64,000 bases of DNA from the NCBI RefSeq assembly GCF_004123295.1, contig NZ_SDMK01000002.1, forward strand, positions 640,784-704,783. Direction: 5' to 3'. Every line of letters begins with the position of its first letter. Within the stretch, counting starts at the first letter, position 1. Position numbers and translations under genes: made by a program. Below are positions 35,270 through 44,596 of the stretch, in pieces. Under the pieces are notes generated by a model. That model did no database searches and was not told the origin of the DNA. It saw only the letters and a program-made list of their open reading frames with translations. The DNA is from Silvibacterium dinghuense. Lineage in GTDB: Bacteria; Acidobacteriota; Terriglobia; Terriglobales; Acidobacteriaceae.

Positions 35270-35989
35270 ATGGCCATCCTGCTCGAACCCAACGAACTCC
35301 GCGTCCTCGGCTCCCTGATCGAAAAAGAGATCACCACCCCCGAGTACTACCCCCTCTCGCTCAACGCGCTGCTCAATGCCTGCAATCAGAAATCGAGCCG
35401 CGATCCGGTGATGCAGCTCGATGAGATCGCCGTCGAGCGCGCCCTGTCGCGCCTCGAAGAGTTGTCGCTTGTGCGCCGCGCGCATGATGCCCGCGTTACC
35501 AAATACGAGCATCAGGCCCGCAACCTGCTGGACCTCAAACGTCCCGAAATTGCGGTTCTCTGCCTGCTGCTGCTCCGCGGCCCACAGACGCCCGGCGAGC
35601 TACGCAGCCGCGCCGACCGCCTCTACACCTTCGACGACATCGGCGCCGTCACCTCTACGCTTGAACGCATGGGCCGTCAGCCCTCCGAGGAAGACTCCAT
35701 CCAGCGCCGCGAACATGCGCCGCTGGTCACATTGCTGCCCCGCCAGCCCGGAGAAAAGGAAGCCCGCTACGCGCACACGCTCGCCGGAACACCAGCATTC
35801 CCTCTACGCGAACCCGCGGCAGCACCGGCAACGCATACCACCGCCGCACCGGATCGCATCGCCGCGCTCGAGGCCGAAGTTGCGAACCTGCACACGGAAC
35901 TCCGCGAAACCCGTGAACGGCTTGCCCGACTTGAAACCCTCTTCGGCATCGAAGCTGATGCCAAAGAGACCGGCGGCAACCCGGAGTAG
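35270..35989 (+). CDS. YceH-family (DUF480) protein
   Basis: This 239-residue protein has the tandem winged-helix fold of YceH/DUF480: LEPNELRVLGSLIEKEITTPEYYPLSLNAL at the N-terminus, then DEIAVERALSRLEELSLV and RPEIAVLCLLLLRGPQTPGELRSRADRLY. The C-terminus ends in a coiled coil (RIAALEAEVANLHTELRETRERLARLE). The start at 35270 matches the family better than the TTG at 35237. Function is not established. It precedes nth by 43 bp. Confidence 0.92.
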   Translation: MAILLEPNELRVLGSLIEKEITTPEYYPLSLNALLNACNQKSSRDPVMQLDEIAVERALSRLEELSLVRRAHDARVTKYEHQARNLLDLKRPEIAVLCLLLLRGPQTPGELRSRADRLYTFDDIGAVTSTLERMGRQPSEEDSIQRREHAPLVTLLPRQPGEKEARYAHTLAGTPAFPLREPAAAPATHTTAAPDRIAALEAEVANLHTELRETRERLARLETLFGIEADAKETGGNPE

Positions 35990-36032
35990 CCATTTCCTAA
36001 TCAGACAAACTACCGTTACAGACATCCTCGCC

Positions 36033-36824
36033 ATGGCAATCAAGAAGACCGCTCAAAAGAAACCGGTGAAAAGCTCTGCAAAGAAGGCCACTCCAGCCGC
36101 CTCCGCGCCAGTCACCGCTGCGAAAACAAAAGCCTCGCCAAAACGCCTGGCCCAGACCGACCTCGCGCCTGAGCGAATCGATGAGATCCTCCGCCGCCTC
36201 GCCGCCGCCTATCCGAATGCCGAATGCGCGCTGCATCACCGCAATGCGTGGGAGCTGCTGGTTGCGACGATTCTCTCGGCGCAGTGCACTGACGCACGCG
36301 TGAACATGGTTACCCCGGAGCTCTTCCGCAAATATCCCACTCCGCAGGCCATGGCCGAGGCCTCGCTGCCCGCCATCGAGGAAGAAATCCGCTCCACAGG
36401 CTTCTATCGCAACAAGGCAAAGTCCATCGCCGGCGCAGCACGACGCATCTCGCATGATTTCGGCGGCAAGGTCCCGCGCACCCTCGCCGAGCTCATCACC
36501 GTGCCCGGCGCTGCACGCAAAACAGCGAGCGTGGTCCTCGGCGTTGCCTATGGCCTCGCGGAAGGCATCGTCGTCGATACGCATGTTCTGCGTATCTCGC
36601 GCCGCCTCGGCCTTACACAGGCCACCGAGCCCAAGAAGGTCGAGCAGGATCTGATGAAGATCATCCCGCACAACCGCTGGATTCAGTATTCCCACGAGAT
36701 CATTCATCATGGACGGCAGGTCTGCATCGCGCGCAAACCGCGCTGTGTCGACTGCACACTCGAAGATCTCTGCCACGCATCGGATAAAACCTGGTCCAGC
36801 GTGGACACAGCCAAGCTGCGCTAG
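36033..36824 (+). CDS. nth: Endonuclease III (base-excision repair glycosylase)
   Basis: This 263-residue DNA glycosylase/AP lyase acts on oxidised pyrimidines. A Lys/Ala-rich extension of about 45 residues (MAIKKTAQKKPVKSSAKK) precedes the core. The core has LSAQCTDARVN, the helix-hairpin-helix region VPGAARKTAS with catalytic K163, catalytic D182 in VVDTHV, and the 4Fe-4S loop C-x6-C-x2-C-x5-C (CIARKPRCVDCTLEDLC). The second HhH glycine of the usual PGVGRKTA is replaced by Ala. The 3' end overlaps convergent hemD by 4 bp. Confidence 0.95.
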   Translation: MAIKKTAQKKPVKSSAKKATPAASAPVTAAKTKASPKRLAQTDLAPERIDEILRRLAAAYPNAECALHHRNAWELLVATILSAQCTDARVNMVTPELFRKYPTPQAMAEASLPAIEEEIRSTGFYRNKAKSIAGAARRISHDFGGKVPRTLAELITVPGAARKTASVVLGVAYGLAEGIVVDTHVLRISRRLGLTQATEPKKVEQDLMKIIPHNRWIQYSHEIIHHGRQVCIARKPRCVDCTLEDLCHASDKTWSSVDTAKLR

Positions 36825-37597
36825 CGAAATAGCCGCGTCACCGCTTCGATCAACCCATCGAGATCATGCGGATCGGCCTCCGCTGCAGGCTCCCAGGCTG
36901 CTGTGCGCAAGGTTGCGCTGGTCACCGGGCCGATGGACACAGCCTGCAGCCCTGCGGGCCGCGCAAGACCAGCCCTCTCGAGCAGGTTGTGAAAATTTGT
37001 AACCGCCGATGAGCTTGTGAACGTTGCCGCGTCGGGAATGCGCTCTTTTTCTGTAAACAGTGCTCTGACCTTTTCGATCGAAGCCTCCGGCACGACCGTC
37101 CGGTAAGCCTCGGCCACGGTGACGTTGGCGCCCAATGCGCGCAGCCCCTCGGGGATGACATCCCGCGCTACCGCCGCCCGCACCAATAAGACATGCTGTC
37201 CGGCCATTTCACGGCCCAGCGCGGTTAAGAGCGATTCCGCGACGTACGCATCGGGCACCACATCCACACGTACCCCAGCCTCACGCAATGCCTTAGCTGT
37301 CGCGGAGCCCACCGCGGCCACTCGCAGCAGAGCCAGTACATCGACAGAAAGCTGTGCGAACTGCATCCGCGCAAGCAGCGGCGCCACCGCATTCGCGCTG
37401 GTTAGAATAAGTAACGAATACTGTGACAGATGATGCACTGCGCTATCGAGAGACGCAAAGGACTCAGGGGGGTCCAGCGCGATGGACGGGATCTCGATAA
37501 CCTCGGCACCCAACTCGGCCAGCCTCGCCGATAACCGGCTCGCCTGATGCGCAGCCCGTGTCACCAGCACCCGCCGGCCCATGAGCGGCAGGTTCAT
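36821..37597 (-). CDS. hemD: Uroporphyrinogen-III synthase
   Basis: This 258-residue enzyme closes hydroxymethylbilane to uroporphyrinogen III. The N-terminal GRRVLVTRAAHQASRLSARL, SLLILTSANAV, and later DAATFTSSSAVTNFHNLLE and VSIGPVTSATLRT segments match the two-domain HemD fold, whose primary sequence is poorly conserved. It overlaps hemC by 4 bp, the normal order in haem operons. It overlaps the convergent nth gene at its 3' end. Confidence 0.93.
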   Translation of the reverse strand: MNLPLMGRRVLVTRAAHQASRLSARLAELGAEVIEIPSIALDPPESFASLDSAVHHLSQYSLLILTSANAVAPLLARMQFAQLSVDVLALLRVAAVGSATAKALREAGVRVDVVPDAYVAESLLTALGREMAGQHVLLVRAAVARDVIPEGLRALGANVTVAEAYRTVVPEASIEKVRALFTEKERIPDAATFTSSSAVTNFHNLLERAGLARPAGLQAVSIGPVTSATLRTAAWEPAAEADPHDLDGLIEAVTRLFR

Positions 37598-38541
37598 GGC
37601 TGCACGGAGGTCAGCAAAGAGAGAATATCCCGGGCACCCGCGGCCAGCAGCTTCTCCACCAGCCTACGTCCCAGCACCTCAGGCCGTTCTTCTTTCTGGC
37701 ATTCGAGTTCGGCACGGACCAGGCTCGCGCCATCCGGTGCCGCGACCACCCCCAGAATGCTGTACCCATCACCAACAGGCTGGCAATAGATACCAATCGG
37801 CACCTGGCAACCTCCACCCAGCGCCGCAAGTGCTTCACGCTCAGCCGTCACAGAAAAACGCGTTGCCTCATCGTCTAAAAACGCGAGCGCGGCAAGAGTT
37901 GTCGCATCTCCGGCCCGGGTCTCAACCGCCAGCGCACCCTGCCCCGCTGCCGGGCACACGATCAATGCCGGAAATTGCTCGCGTAAATGCTCGGTGCGCT
38001 CCAGCCGCTCAAGACCCGCGGCGGCGAGGATGATCGCATCCACCTGCCCCTCGGCGAGTTTGCGAAGGCGCGTGTCCACGTTGCCGCGGAACTCGACATA
38101 TTCCAGGTCGCGCCGCTGCACCTTGAGCTGCGCTTGCCGCCGGACACTGCTCGTCCCCACGCGCGCACCTTGGGGCAAGGAGGCAAAGGTCTCGTAATGC
38201 ACGGACACAAACGCGTCGTGGGGATCGACCCGGGGTGGAATCGCGGCCAGTGTGAACGGCTCATCCAATGTCGTCGGCAGATCTTTCAGGCTGTGCACGG
38301 CAAGATCGATGCGCTTCTCGAGCAGCGCCTCTTCAATCTCCTTCGTGAACATGCCTTTCGTGCCCACCTGCTTGAAGCTGACATTCTGCAGCGCGTCACC
38401 CGTGGTGCGGATAATCTCAATTTCGACGCCGTATCCCTGCGCTCTCAGTTTATCGGCAATGTGATTAGCCTGCCACAGCGCCAGCTGCGATCCGCGCGAT
38501 CCGATGCGCAGCGGCTCTGCATTCTGCACGTCTTCAGTCAT
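37594..38541 (-). CDS. hemC: Porphobilinogen deaminase (hydroxymethylbilane synthase)
   Basis: This 315-residue enzyme polymerises four porphobilinogens on a dipyrromethane cofactor. Visible are LRIGSRGSQLALWQ at the N-terminus, VGTKGMFTKEIEEAL, KDLPT, FRGNVDTRLRKL, and LGGGCQVPIG with the Cys that anchors the cofactor. The ATG at 38541 fits the family; the upstream reading would run deep into hemA. It overlaps hemA by 8 bp and hemD by 4 bp, so translation is likely coupled. Confidence 0.96.
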   Translation of the reverse strand: MTEDVQNAEPLRIGSRGSQLALWQANHIADKLRAQGYGVEIEIIRTTGDALQNVSFKQVGTKGMFTKEIEEALLEKRIDLAVHSLKDLPTTLDEPFTLAAIPPRVDPHDAFVSVHYETFASLPQGARVGTSSVRRQAQLKVQRRDLEYVEFRGNVDTRLRKLAEGQVDAIILAAAGLERLERTEHLREQFPALIVCPAAGQGALAVETRAGDATTLAALAFLDDEATRFSVTAEREALAALGGGCQVPIGIYCQPVGDGYSILGVVAAPDGASLVRAELECQKEERPEVLGRRLVEKLLAAGARDILSLLTSVQP

Positions 38542-39853
38542 GATCCTCCAGCCGCGCCAGCTGCTCGCGCAGAGAGGGCGCCGAGTCTGCCGGGTCGATG
38601 GTTGGCCCGAGATGAAAGGCCGCGCGGATTGCATCGATGGCTGCCGCATCGCCATCCCGAGCCGCGCTCTTCAGCGCCTGCAGCGGATGATGCAGGAATT
38701 TGTTCACCAGCCCGCGCGTCACTGCTTCTACCGCCGCCATCTGGTCCGGCGTCAACGCCTGCAGCCGTGATTGCGCCCTTCGCAACTCGCCCTGCCGCAC
38801 CTGCTCCGCGTAGCCCTGAAGCTCGCGAAGCGTCGGTACCACATCCAGCGTCTCCACACGGACGCGATAGCGCTCCACTTCCTGCTCCAGCAGGCTCTCC
38901 GCCCGCTGCGCCTCGCGGCCACGATCCACGAGATTACTCGCCGCTACCTGTTGCAGGTCATCGATGTCATAGAGAAACGCGCCATCGATGCGATTGATTT
39001 CCGGATCGATGTCGCGCGGCACCGCGATATCGATGAGTACCATCGGGCGGTTTTTGCGCTTCTGCAGAAACTGCTGAGCATGATGCGGGCGGAAGAGAAA
39101 ATCCGGCGCCCCGGTCGAAGTAATCAGAATGTCCGCTTCATGCGCCCGTGCATAGATGTCATCGAAGCGGATCACATGCGCCTCGAACTTCTGCGCCAGC
39201 CGCACCGCGCGCTCCTGCGTCCGGTTCGAGATAATCAGCGAACCCGCGCCCTGCTGGAGCAGATGCCGCGCTGCCAGCTCGCTCATCTTGCCTGCGCCGA
39301 CCAGCAATACGCGCTTGCCCTTCAGCGAGCCGAAGATCTTACGCACTAGGTCCACGCCCACAGAAGCAATCGACACCGAGGACGAGCCGATCTGTGTCTC
39401 GGTCCTCACTTTCTTGGCAGCAGCAAAGGCTCCCTGCAGCAGACGCTCCAGGTTGCCACCTACCGCACCCACCTCCCGAGCGACGGCATAAGCTTCTTTC
39501 ACCTGGCCCAGGATCTGCGGCTCACCCACCACCATGGAGTCGAGGCTCGCAGCCACGCGGAAGAGGTGTCTTGCAGCCTCTGTCTCACGATATTCATAGA
39601 GATGCGGCATCAGCTGCGCAGGCTCTACGGCATACCGTGCATGGAGAAACTCTGCCAGCTCCGGCTCCGGCCCGTCATAGGCCACCAGCATCTCCACGCG
39701 GTTGCAGGTAGAGACAATCATCGCCTCGCGTACACCCTCATGCTCCAGCAGCGCAGCAGTCTCACTGCCCAGCCGGTCAGGCGCTACGGCCAGCTGCTCG
39801 CGCAGCTCTACCGGGGCCGTTTTATGATTCAAACCTGTGAGCAGGAGTTTCAT
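38534..39853 (-). CDS. hemA: Glutamyl-tRNA reductase
   Basis: This 439-residue enzyme makes glutamate-1-semialdehyde from Glu-tRNA, the first step of the C5 haem pathway. The catalytic Cys is C50 in VSTCNRVEML. The NADPH domain has VLLVGAGKMSELAARHLL, and ITSTGAPDFL and MVLIDIAVPRDIDPE follow. The C-terminal dimerisation helices carry the LRELQGYAEQVRQGEL segment. It is the second gene of hemX-hemA-hemC-hemD, overlapping hemX by 4 bp. hemL is not in the window. Confidence 0.97.
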   Translation of the reverse strand: MKLLLTGLNHKTAPVELREQLAVAPDRLGSETAALLEHEGVREAMIVSTCNRVEMLVAYDGPEPELAEFLHARYAVEPAQLMPHLYEYRETEAARHLFRVAASLDSMVVGEPQILGQVKEAYAVAREVGAVGGNLERLLQGAFAAAKKVRTETQIGSSSVSIASVGVDLVRKIFGSLKGKRVLLVGAGKMSELAARHLLQQGAGSLIISNRTQERAVRLAQKFEAHVIRFDDIYARAHEADILITSTGAPDFLFRPHHAQQFLQKRKNRPMVLIDIAVPRDIDPEINRIDGAFLYDIDDLQQVAASNLVDRGREAQRAESLLEQEVERYRVRVETLDVVPTLRELQGYAEQVRQGELRRAQSRLQALTPDQMAAVEAVTRGLVNKFLHHPLQALKSAARDGDAAAIDAIRAAFHLGPTIDPADSAPSLREQLARLEDHD

Positions 39854-40665
39854 GGGGCGCTAAACCTGTGGACCGTACTTAATAGATTCGCAGCCCATAC
39901 GCTAAGCATCACAAGAAATACGACCGACGAGAGATACACCGCCCGTCGTCCGCGCAGACCGCGGCTGCGCCGGATGAACAACATCACGGTGTACAGCGCC
40001 CACATGACGAACGAGAGCACGACTTTAGGATCGGCAAAATAGGCCGCGCCTACACTCTCCTGCGCGAGCAACGAGCCGGCCAGCAACCCAATCGTCATGC
40101 CATGGAAGCCCAGCACCAGCGTCTTCTGTGCAATCTGGTCCATGGTTTCGAGCGGCGGCAGCCAGCTCAGGAACGCCGGTGATTTCCGGCTCTTGAGCCT
40201 GCGCTCCTGCAGCAGGTACAAACTGCTGGCTATAAGGCTGAAGAGCAGCGCCGCATAGGCCAGCAGCAAAGCAGAGATATGCAGAAACAGCCAGCCGCTG
40301 CGGATCATCGGCGAGGCAAAGGTGTGGCTATCCGGCCCAAGAGCCGGCACCACTGTCAGCAAAAAAGCCAGCGGCAGCGCGAAGATGCCGAAAGACAGCG
40401 TGCGGTAGAACAGGGCGATGGCCAAAAAGACTGTCGCGATGAGCAGTGCCAGCATGGACTGCACCTCGTGCATGCCAACCGGCAACCAGCGATGCGCCAG
40501 CACCAGCCGCTCCGCCGTTGAAACCAGCTGCGCAAACCACGCCGCCCCGGCCAGCGGCAGGCACGCCCGCCGCCAGCGCTCGCGATTGCCGAGCACGGCC
40601 GCAAATGCCGACACCGAGGCGCAGCCGTAGAGTACTGCCGCCACCCGGAGCCAGAACAGGAACAT
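39850..40665 (-). CDS. HemX/CcsA-family membrane protein
   Basis: This 271-residue protein starts from the ATG at 40665, preceded by AGGAGAG. It has about eight membrane helices. The WLFLHISALLLAYAALLFSLIASSLYLLQERRLK segment resembles CcsA/CcmC haem-handling proteins and the HemX protein that regulates HemA in Bacillus. Its position directly before hemA favours HemX: control of glutamyl-tRNA reductase level or haem delivery. The tryptophan-rich haem motif of CcsA is not evident. Confidence 0.85.
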   Translation of the reverse strand: MFLFWLRVAAVLYGCASVSAFAAVLGNRERWRRACLPLAGAAWFAQLVSTAERLVLAHRWLPVGMHEVQSMLALLIATVFLAIALFYRTLSFGIFALPLAFLLTVVPALGPDSHTFASPMIRSGWLFLHISALLLAYAALLFSLIASSLYLLQERRLKSRKSPAFLSWLPPLETMDQIAQKTLVLGFHGMTIGLLAGSLLAQESVGAAYFADPKVVLSFVMWALYTVMLFIRRSRGLRGRRAVYLSSVVFLVMLSVWAANLLSTVHRFSAP

Positions 40666-40677
40666 ATCTCTCCTAGA

Positions 40678-40783
40678 GCGTGTTTCATATACCCCAAAGC
40701 CCATCGAAGCCGAGGGTGAGGCCCGCAATCAGAGCGAGCCTCAAATCGTCCATCGAAGCCTTTAGCCCATTTATGAAACACGC
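40678..40783. mobile_element. MITE-like or IS-remnant element in hemX/mutS intergenic region
   Basis: This segment of 106 bp is bounded by perfect 12-bp inverted repeats GCGTGTTTCATA (40678-40689) and TATGAAACACGC (40772-40783). Inside are two direct copies of CCATCGAAGCC (40701-40711 and 40750-40760) and a TGAGGC/GCCTCA dyad (40717-40722 and 40738-40743). No obvious target-site duplication flanks it. It is too short to encode a transposase. It starts only about a dozen bases upstream of the hemX start codon and ends about 110 bp before mutS. Confidence 0.55.
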
Positions 40784-40892
40784 AGTAACCACTTGCGTAT
40801 TCTTCAGTATACGCGCGAAGCGCCGGGCATTTCGAGCCGGATCGCCTCGGCACTGGAGCCGGCCATGCCCTTCGCGGTATGCTGGCGTTTCC

Positions 40893-43532
40893 GTGTCTGA
40901 TATCAACCCATCGCAAAACGAAGCCGCGCAGACTCCACTCATGCGCCAGTACTGGGCCGCCAAGCGCCAGCATCCCGACGCCCTGCTCTTCTTCCGCATG
41001 GGCGACTTCTACGAGCTTTTCTACGAGGACGCCAAGGTTGCTTCGCGCGAGCTGCAGCTCACGCTCACCGCGCGCGACCGCGAGAAGACGCAGCCCATGT
41101 GCGGCATGCCGTATCACTCGGTCGAGGGCTACATCACGCGCCTGCTGCGCAAGGGCTATCGCATCGCCATCTGCGAACAGCTCGAAGACCCGAAGTTGAC
41201 CAAGAAGATCGTCAAGCGCGATGTCACCCGTGTGCTCACGCCGGGCACTGCTATCGATCCCACGCTTGGCTCGAGCGAGAACAACTACCTTGCGGCCGTC
41301 CATACCGATGGCACCACCATCGGCCTGGCCTTCCTCGATCTCTCGACCGGCGACTTCCGCGCCACTGAGTTCACCGGCGCCGCCGCGCAGCAGCAGGCCG
41401 CCGATGAGCTGGAAAAGCTCGGCGCAACTGAAGTTCTGGCTAATCCGGGCAGTGGGCTGTTGGACAAAAGTCCGGAGCTGGCAGCCGCGCTCTCGCGCTC
41501 GCGCACAAAGACCAGCGTCGACGACTACGCCTTCAGCGCCGACTACGCACTGCCGCTGCTCGAGCGGCAACTCGGCGCGCTTTCGCTCGAAGGCTTCGGG
41601 CTCTCGCAGCATCGCGCGGCCGCAGTCGCCGCCGGCGTCATCGTCCACTATGTTCGCCAGACGCAGCAGAACGACGCCTCGCACGTCGACGCCATCCGCT
41701 ACTACGAGCGCAACCAGCACATGCACCTTGACCAGGTGACCGTGCGCAATCTCGAGTTGCTTGAACCCATCTTTACCGACGCAGGCGCCAATGCGACGCT
41801 CTTCCGCTCGCTCGACTGCCTGATGACACCGATGGGCAAACGTCTGCTGCGCTCATCTCTCTTGCGCCCGCTCCTTGAACCAGCAGACATTCAGCATCGT
41901 TATGACGCCGTTGCCGAATGCCGGGGAGATCTCATCCAGCGCGAACAGATTCGCCGCGCGCTCGGCGGCATCCTCGATCTCGAACGCCTGCTCGCCCGCC
42001 TCTCGCTCGACAGCGCAGGCCCGCGTGACCTGCTGGCTATGGCCGCCTCGATCCGGCATCTGCCAGAACTCCGCGCCGACCTCGCATTGCTCAACACGCA
42101 TCTCTGGAAGAGCGCGCACGAGCGTCTGGACACACTGGAAGACCTGCATCAGGACATTGCAGGCACGCTCGTGCCTGAGCCTCCGCTCACACTCGCCGAT
42201 GGCGGCGTCATCGCGACCGGCATCCATGCCGAACTCGACGACCTGCGAGCCATCAGCCACAGCGGCCGCTCGTCCATCGCAGCCATCGAGGAACGAGAGC
42301 GCCAGCGCACCGGCATTTCCTCCTTGAAAGTTCGCTTTAACAACGTCTTCGGCTACTACATCGAGATCACAAAATCGAATCTCGCCAATGTTCCCGCGGA
42401 CTACGAGCGCAAGCAAACCCTCGTTAACGCCGAGCGCTTCACGACTCCTGAGCTGAAGGAGTACGAGACCAAGGTTCTGACTGCGCATGATCGCTCCATC
42501 GAGATCGAAAAGCAGATCTTCGGCGAGCTCCGCCGGCGCATCATGGCCGGATCTGGCCGCATCCGCAAGACCAGCATGATCGTTGCTGAGATCGATCTGC
42601 TTGCAAGCTTCGCGCATCTCGCTGCAGCACGCGGCTATACGCAGCCACTGCTAGCCGAGACATCTGTCCTGGAGATTGTCTCCGGCCGCCATCCAGTCAT
42701 CGAATGCCTGATGGAAGAAGCCGGCGAAGGCCGTTTCATTCCCAACAATCTTTATCTCGATACAGACGGACCCAGCCTGCTGCTGCTCACCGGCCCCAAC
42801 ATGGGCGGCAAATCGACCTATCTGCGGCAGGCCGCATTGCTCGCCATCATGGCTCAGATCGGCTCCTTCGTACCTGCGGAGCGCATGCGCTACGGCATTG
42901 TCGATCGCGTCTACACGCGCATCGGCGCCAGCGATAATGTTGCCCGCGGCCGCTCCACCTTCATGGTAGAGATGATGGAAACGGCGACCATCCTTAACAC
43001 CGCTACATCACAGTCGCTGATTCTTTTAGACGAGATGGGCCGCGGTACTTCGACCTACGACGGCCTTGCCCTTGCCTGGGCAACCGTCGAGCATCTGCAT
43101 GCCCGCGTCGGCGCGCGCACGCTCTTCGCCACGCACTATCACGAGCTCACGATCCTTGCCGAACAGCTTACAAAGCTTAAGAATCTGCGCGTTGCCGTCA
43201 AGGAATCGCCACAAGGCATCGTCTTTCTGCACTCCATTGAGGACGGCCCGGCCAACAAGAGCTACGGTATCGATGTTGCCCGTCTCGCAGGCCTGCCTGC
43301 ACCGGTGATCCAGCGCGCGCGTCAGGTACTCAAGCAGCATGAGCGCTCCGAGCGCATGCAGGTTGCCGCAGAAGCTGAAGCTCCATTACAGATGACCATG
43401 TTCACACCGCTCTCGCAGCACGTCATCGACCGGCTCGAACAGACCGATGTCAATTCTCTGACTCCCCTCCAGGCACTCAACCTGCTCGAGGAGCTCAAGA
43501 CCGAAATCAAGGCAGGCCAGTCCGCACGATGA
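40893..43532 (+). CDS. mutS: DNA mismatch repair protein MutS
   Basis: This protein has about 879 residues from a GTG at 40893; an ATG at 40941 is an alternative just before the mismatch domain. The Phe-x-Glu mismatch wedge is F39-Y-E41 in RMGDFYELF. The connector, lever and clamp domains follow, then the ABC ATPase with Walker A GPNMGGKST near residues 634-642, the signature area RGRSTFMVEM, and Walker B LILLDEMGRGTSTYDG. The C-terminal helix-turn-helix and a short tail are present. The stop overlaps the next gene by 4 bp. It is divergent from the haem operon across a MITE-like element. Confidence 0.97.
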   Translation: MSDINPSQNEAAQTPLMRQYWAAKRQHPDALLFFRMGDFYELFYEDAKVASRELQLTLTARDREKTQPMCGMPYHSVEGYITRLLRKGYRIAICEQLEDPKLTKKIVKRDVTRVLTPGTAIDPTLGSSENNYLAAVHTDGTTIGLAFLDLSTGDFRATEFTGAAAQQQAADELEKLGATEVLANPGSGLLDKSPELAAALSRSRTKTSVDDYAFSADYALPLLERQLGALSLEGFGLSQHRAAAVAAGVIVHYVRQTQQNDASHVDAIRYYERNQHMHLDQVTVRNLELLEPIFTDAGANATLFRSLDCLMTPMGKRLLRSSLLRPLLEPADIQHRYDAVAECRGDLIQREQIRRALGGILDLERLLARLSLDSAGPRDLLAMAASIRHLPELRADLALLNTHLWKSAHERLDTLEDLHQDIAGTLVPEPPLTLADGGVIATGIHAELDDLRAISHSGRSSIAAIEERERQRTGISSLKVRFNNVFGYYIEITKSNLANVPADYERKQTLVNAERFTTPELKEYETKVLTAHDRSIEIEKQIFGELRRRIMAGSGRIRKTSMIVAEIDLLASFAHLAAARGYTQPLLAETSVLEIVSGRHPVIECLMEEAGEGRFIPNNLYLDTDGPSLLLLTGPNMGGKSTYLRQAALLAIMAQIGSFVPAERMRYGIVDRVYTRIGASDNVARGRSTFMVEMMETATILNTATSQSLILLDEMGRGTSTYDGLALAWATVEHLHARVGARTLFATHYHELTILAEQLTKLKNLRVAVKESPQGIVFLHSIEDGPANKSYGIDVARLAGLPAPVIQRARQVLKQHERSERMQVAAEAEAPLQMTMFTPLSQHVIDRLEQTDVNSLTPLQALNLLEELKTEIKAGQSAR

Positions 43533-44596
43533 CCTCTCTCCGCCAGCGCGTTGGACAGCTGCTCTTCGTTGGCCTTGAAGGCCCGTCTCTCTCGGCTGTA
43601 GAACGCGCATGGCTGCGTCTCGTTGCGCCTAGCGGCGTCATTCTCTTTCGCCGCAATATCGAAAATGTCGATCAGGTTCGATCGCTGCTTCGCGAAGCGC
43701 AGAGCCTCACTCCACATTCGCAGTTCCACAGCGTCGATCTCGAAGGCGGCCTCGTCGATCGCCTGCGCGATCTCATCGCGCCCATGCCCTCACCGGCCGC
43801 GGTGTTCGCCAGCGGCAAATCACGCCTCTTCCGCCGCCATGGCGAGCTCATCGGAGCGGCGGCCCATCTCACTGGCTTCAACCAGACACTTGCCCCGGTC
43901 CTCGACCTCGCGCTGCCCTCCTCTGCCGAGGTCATGCGTACCCGCGTTGTCTCCGATACACCGCAAGAGGTCGTCGCATACGCCAGCGCTTTTCTCGATG
44001 GCCTTGCGCGCGCGAACGTACTCGGCTGCGGCAAACACTTCCCCGGCCTCGGTGGCGGCACGCTCGATTCGCATCACGCCATGCCAGCCATCGAACGCAG
44101 CTGGCCTGAGCTCTGGGATAACGATCTCGCTGTTTTCCGAGCTCTTGCCCCGCGCCTTCCAATGGTTATGGTGGCGCACGCATCCTATCCGCTCAACGAA
44201 TCCACCGAGCCGGCATCGGTTTCATCATTCTGGATCGATCGCGTACTGCGCCGGAAGATCGGCTTTCGCGGCATTGTCATCTCCGACGACATGGAGATGG
44301 GCGGCATCCTCACCCAACGCTCCATCGAAGATGCTGCCATCGAGGCCATCGCCGCGGGCACGGATGTCATTGAGATCTGCAAAGATCCCGCTCTGATCCT
44401 CCGTGCCTACGAATCGCTTCTGCGTGAAGCCGAGCGCTCCGCAGCATTTCGCCGCCGCATCGAGAACGCGACCCGACGCATCGCCGCACTGCGCCGCAAA
44501 CTGCCCGCTGCCTCACTGAACCGCAACATCTCCACAGCGCGCATCTCCCGCATTCGGACCGCCATCCACAAGTTCGCCGAGGAAATTGCCCGATGA
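43529..44596 (+). CDS. Glycoside hydrolase family 3 beta-N-acetylhexosaminidase (NagZ-like)
   Basis: This 355-residue single-domain GH3 enzyme resembles NagZ, which removes GlcNAc from anhydro-muropeptides in peptidoglycan recycling. Motifs seen: GKHFPGLGGGTLDSHHAMP (the substrate and proton-transfer loop) and the nucleophile Asp in VISDDMEMGGI. No signal peptide, consistent with a cytoplasmic enzyme. It overlaps mutS and anmK by 4 bp each, so it is translationally coupled on both sides. The anmK neighbour supports the recycling role. Confidence 0.92.
   Translation: MTSLRQRVGQLLFVGLEGPSLSAVERAWLRLVAPSGVILFRRNIENVDQVRSLLREAQSLTPHSQFHSVDLEGGLVDRLRDLIAPMPSPAAVFASGKSRLFRRHGELIGAAAHLTGFNQTLAPVLDLALPSSAEVMRTRVVSDTPQEVVAYASAFLDGLARANVLGCGKHFPGLGGGTLDSHHAMPAIERSWPELWDNDLAVFRALAPRLPMVMVAHASYPLNESTEPASVSSFWIDRVLRRKIGFRGIVISDDMEMGGILTQRSIEDAAIEAIAAGTDVIEICKDPALILRAYESLLREAERSAAFRRRIENATRRIAALRRKLPAASLNRNISTARISRIRTAIHKFAEEIAR

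Noticed and set aside
40356..41726. 456-codon minus-strand frame spanning hemX, the MITE-like element and mutS
   Set aside because: Crosses two well-supported genes in the wrong frame or strand.
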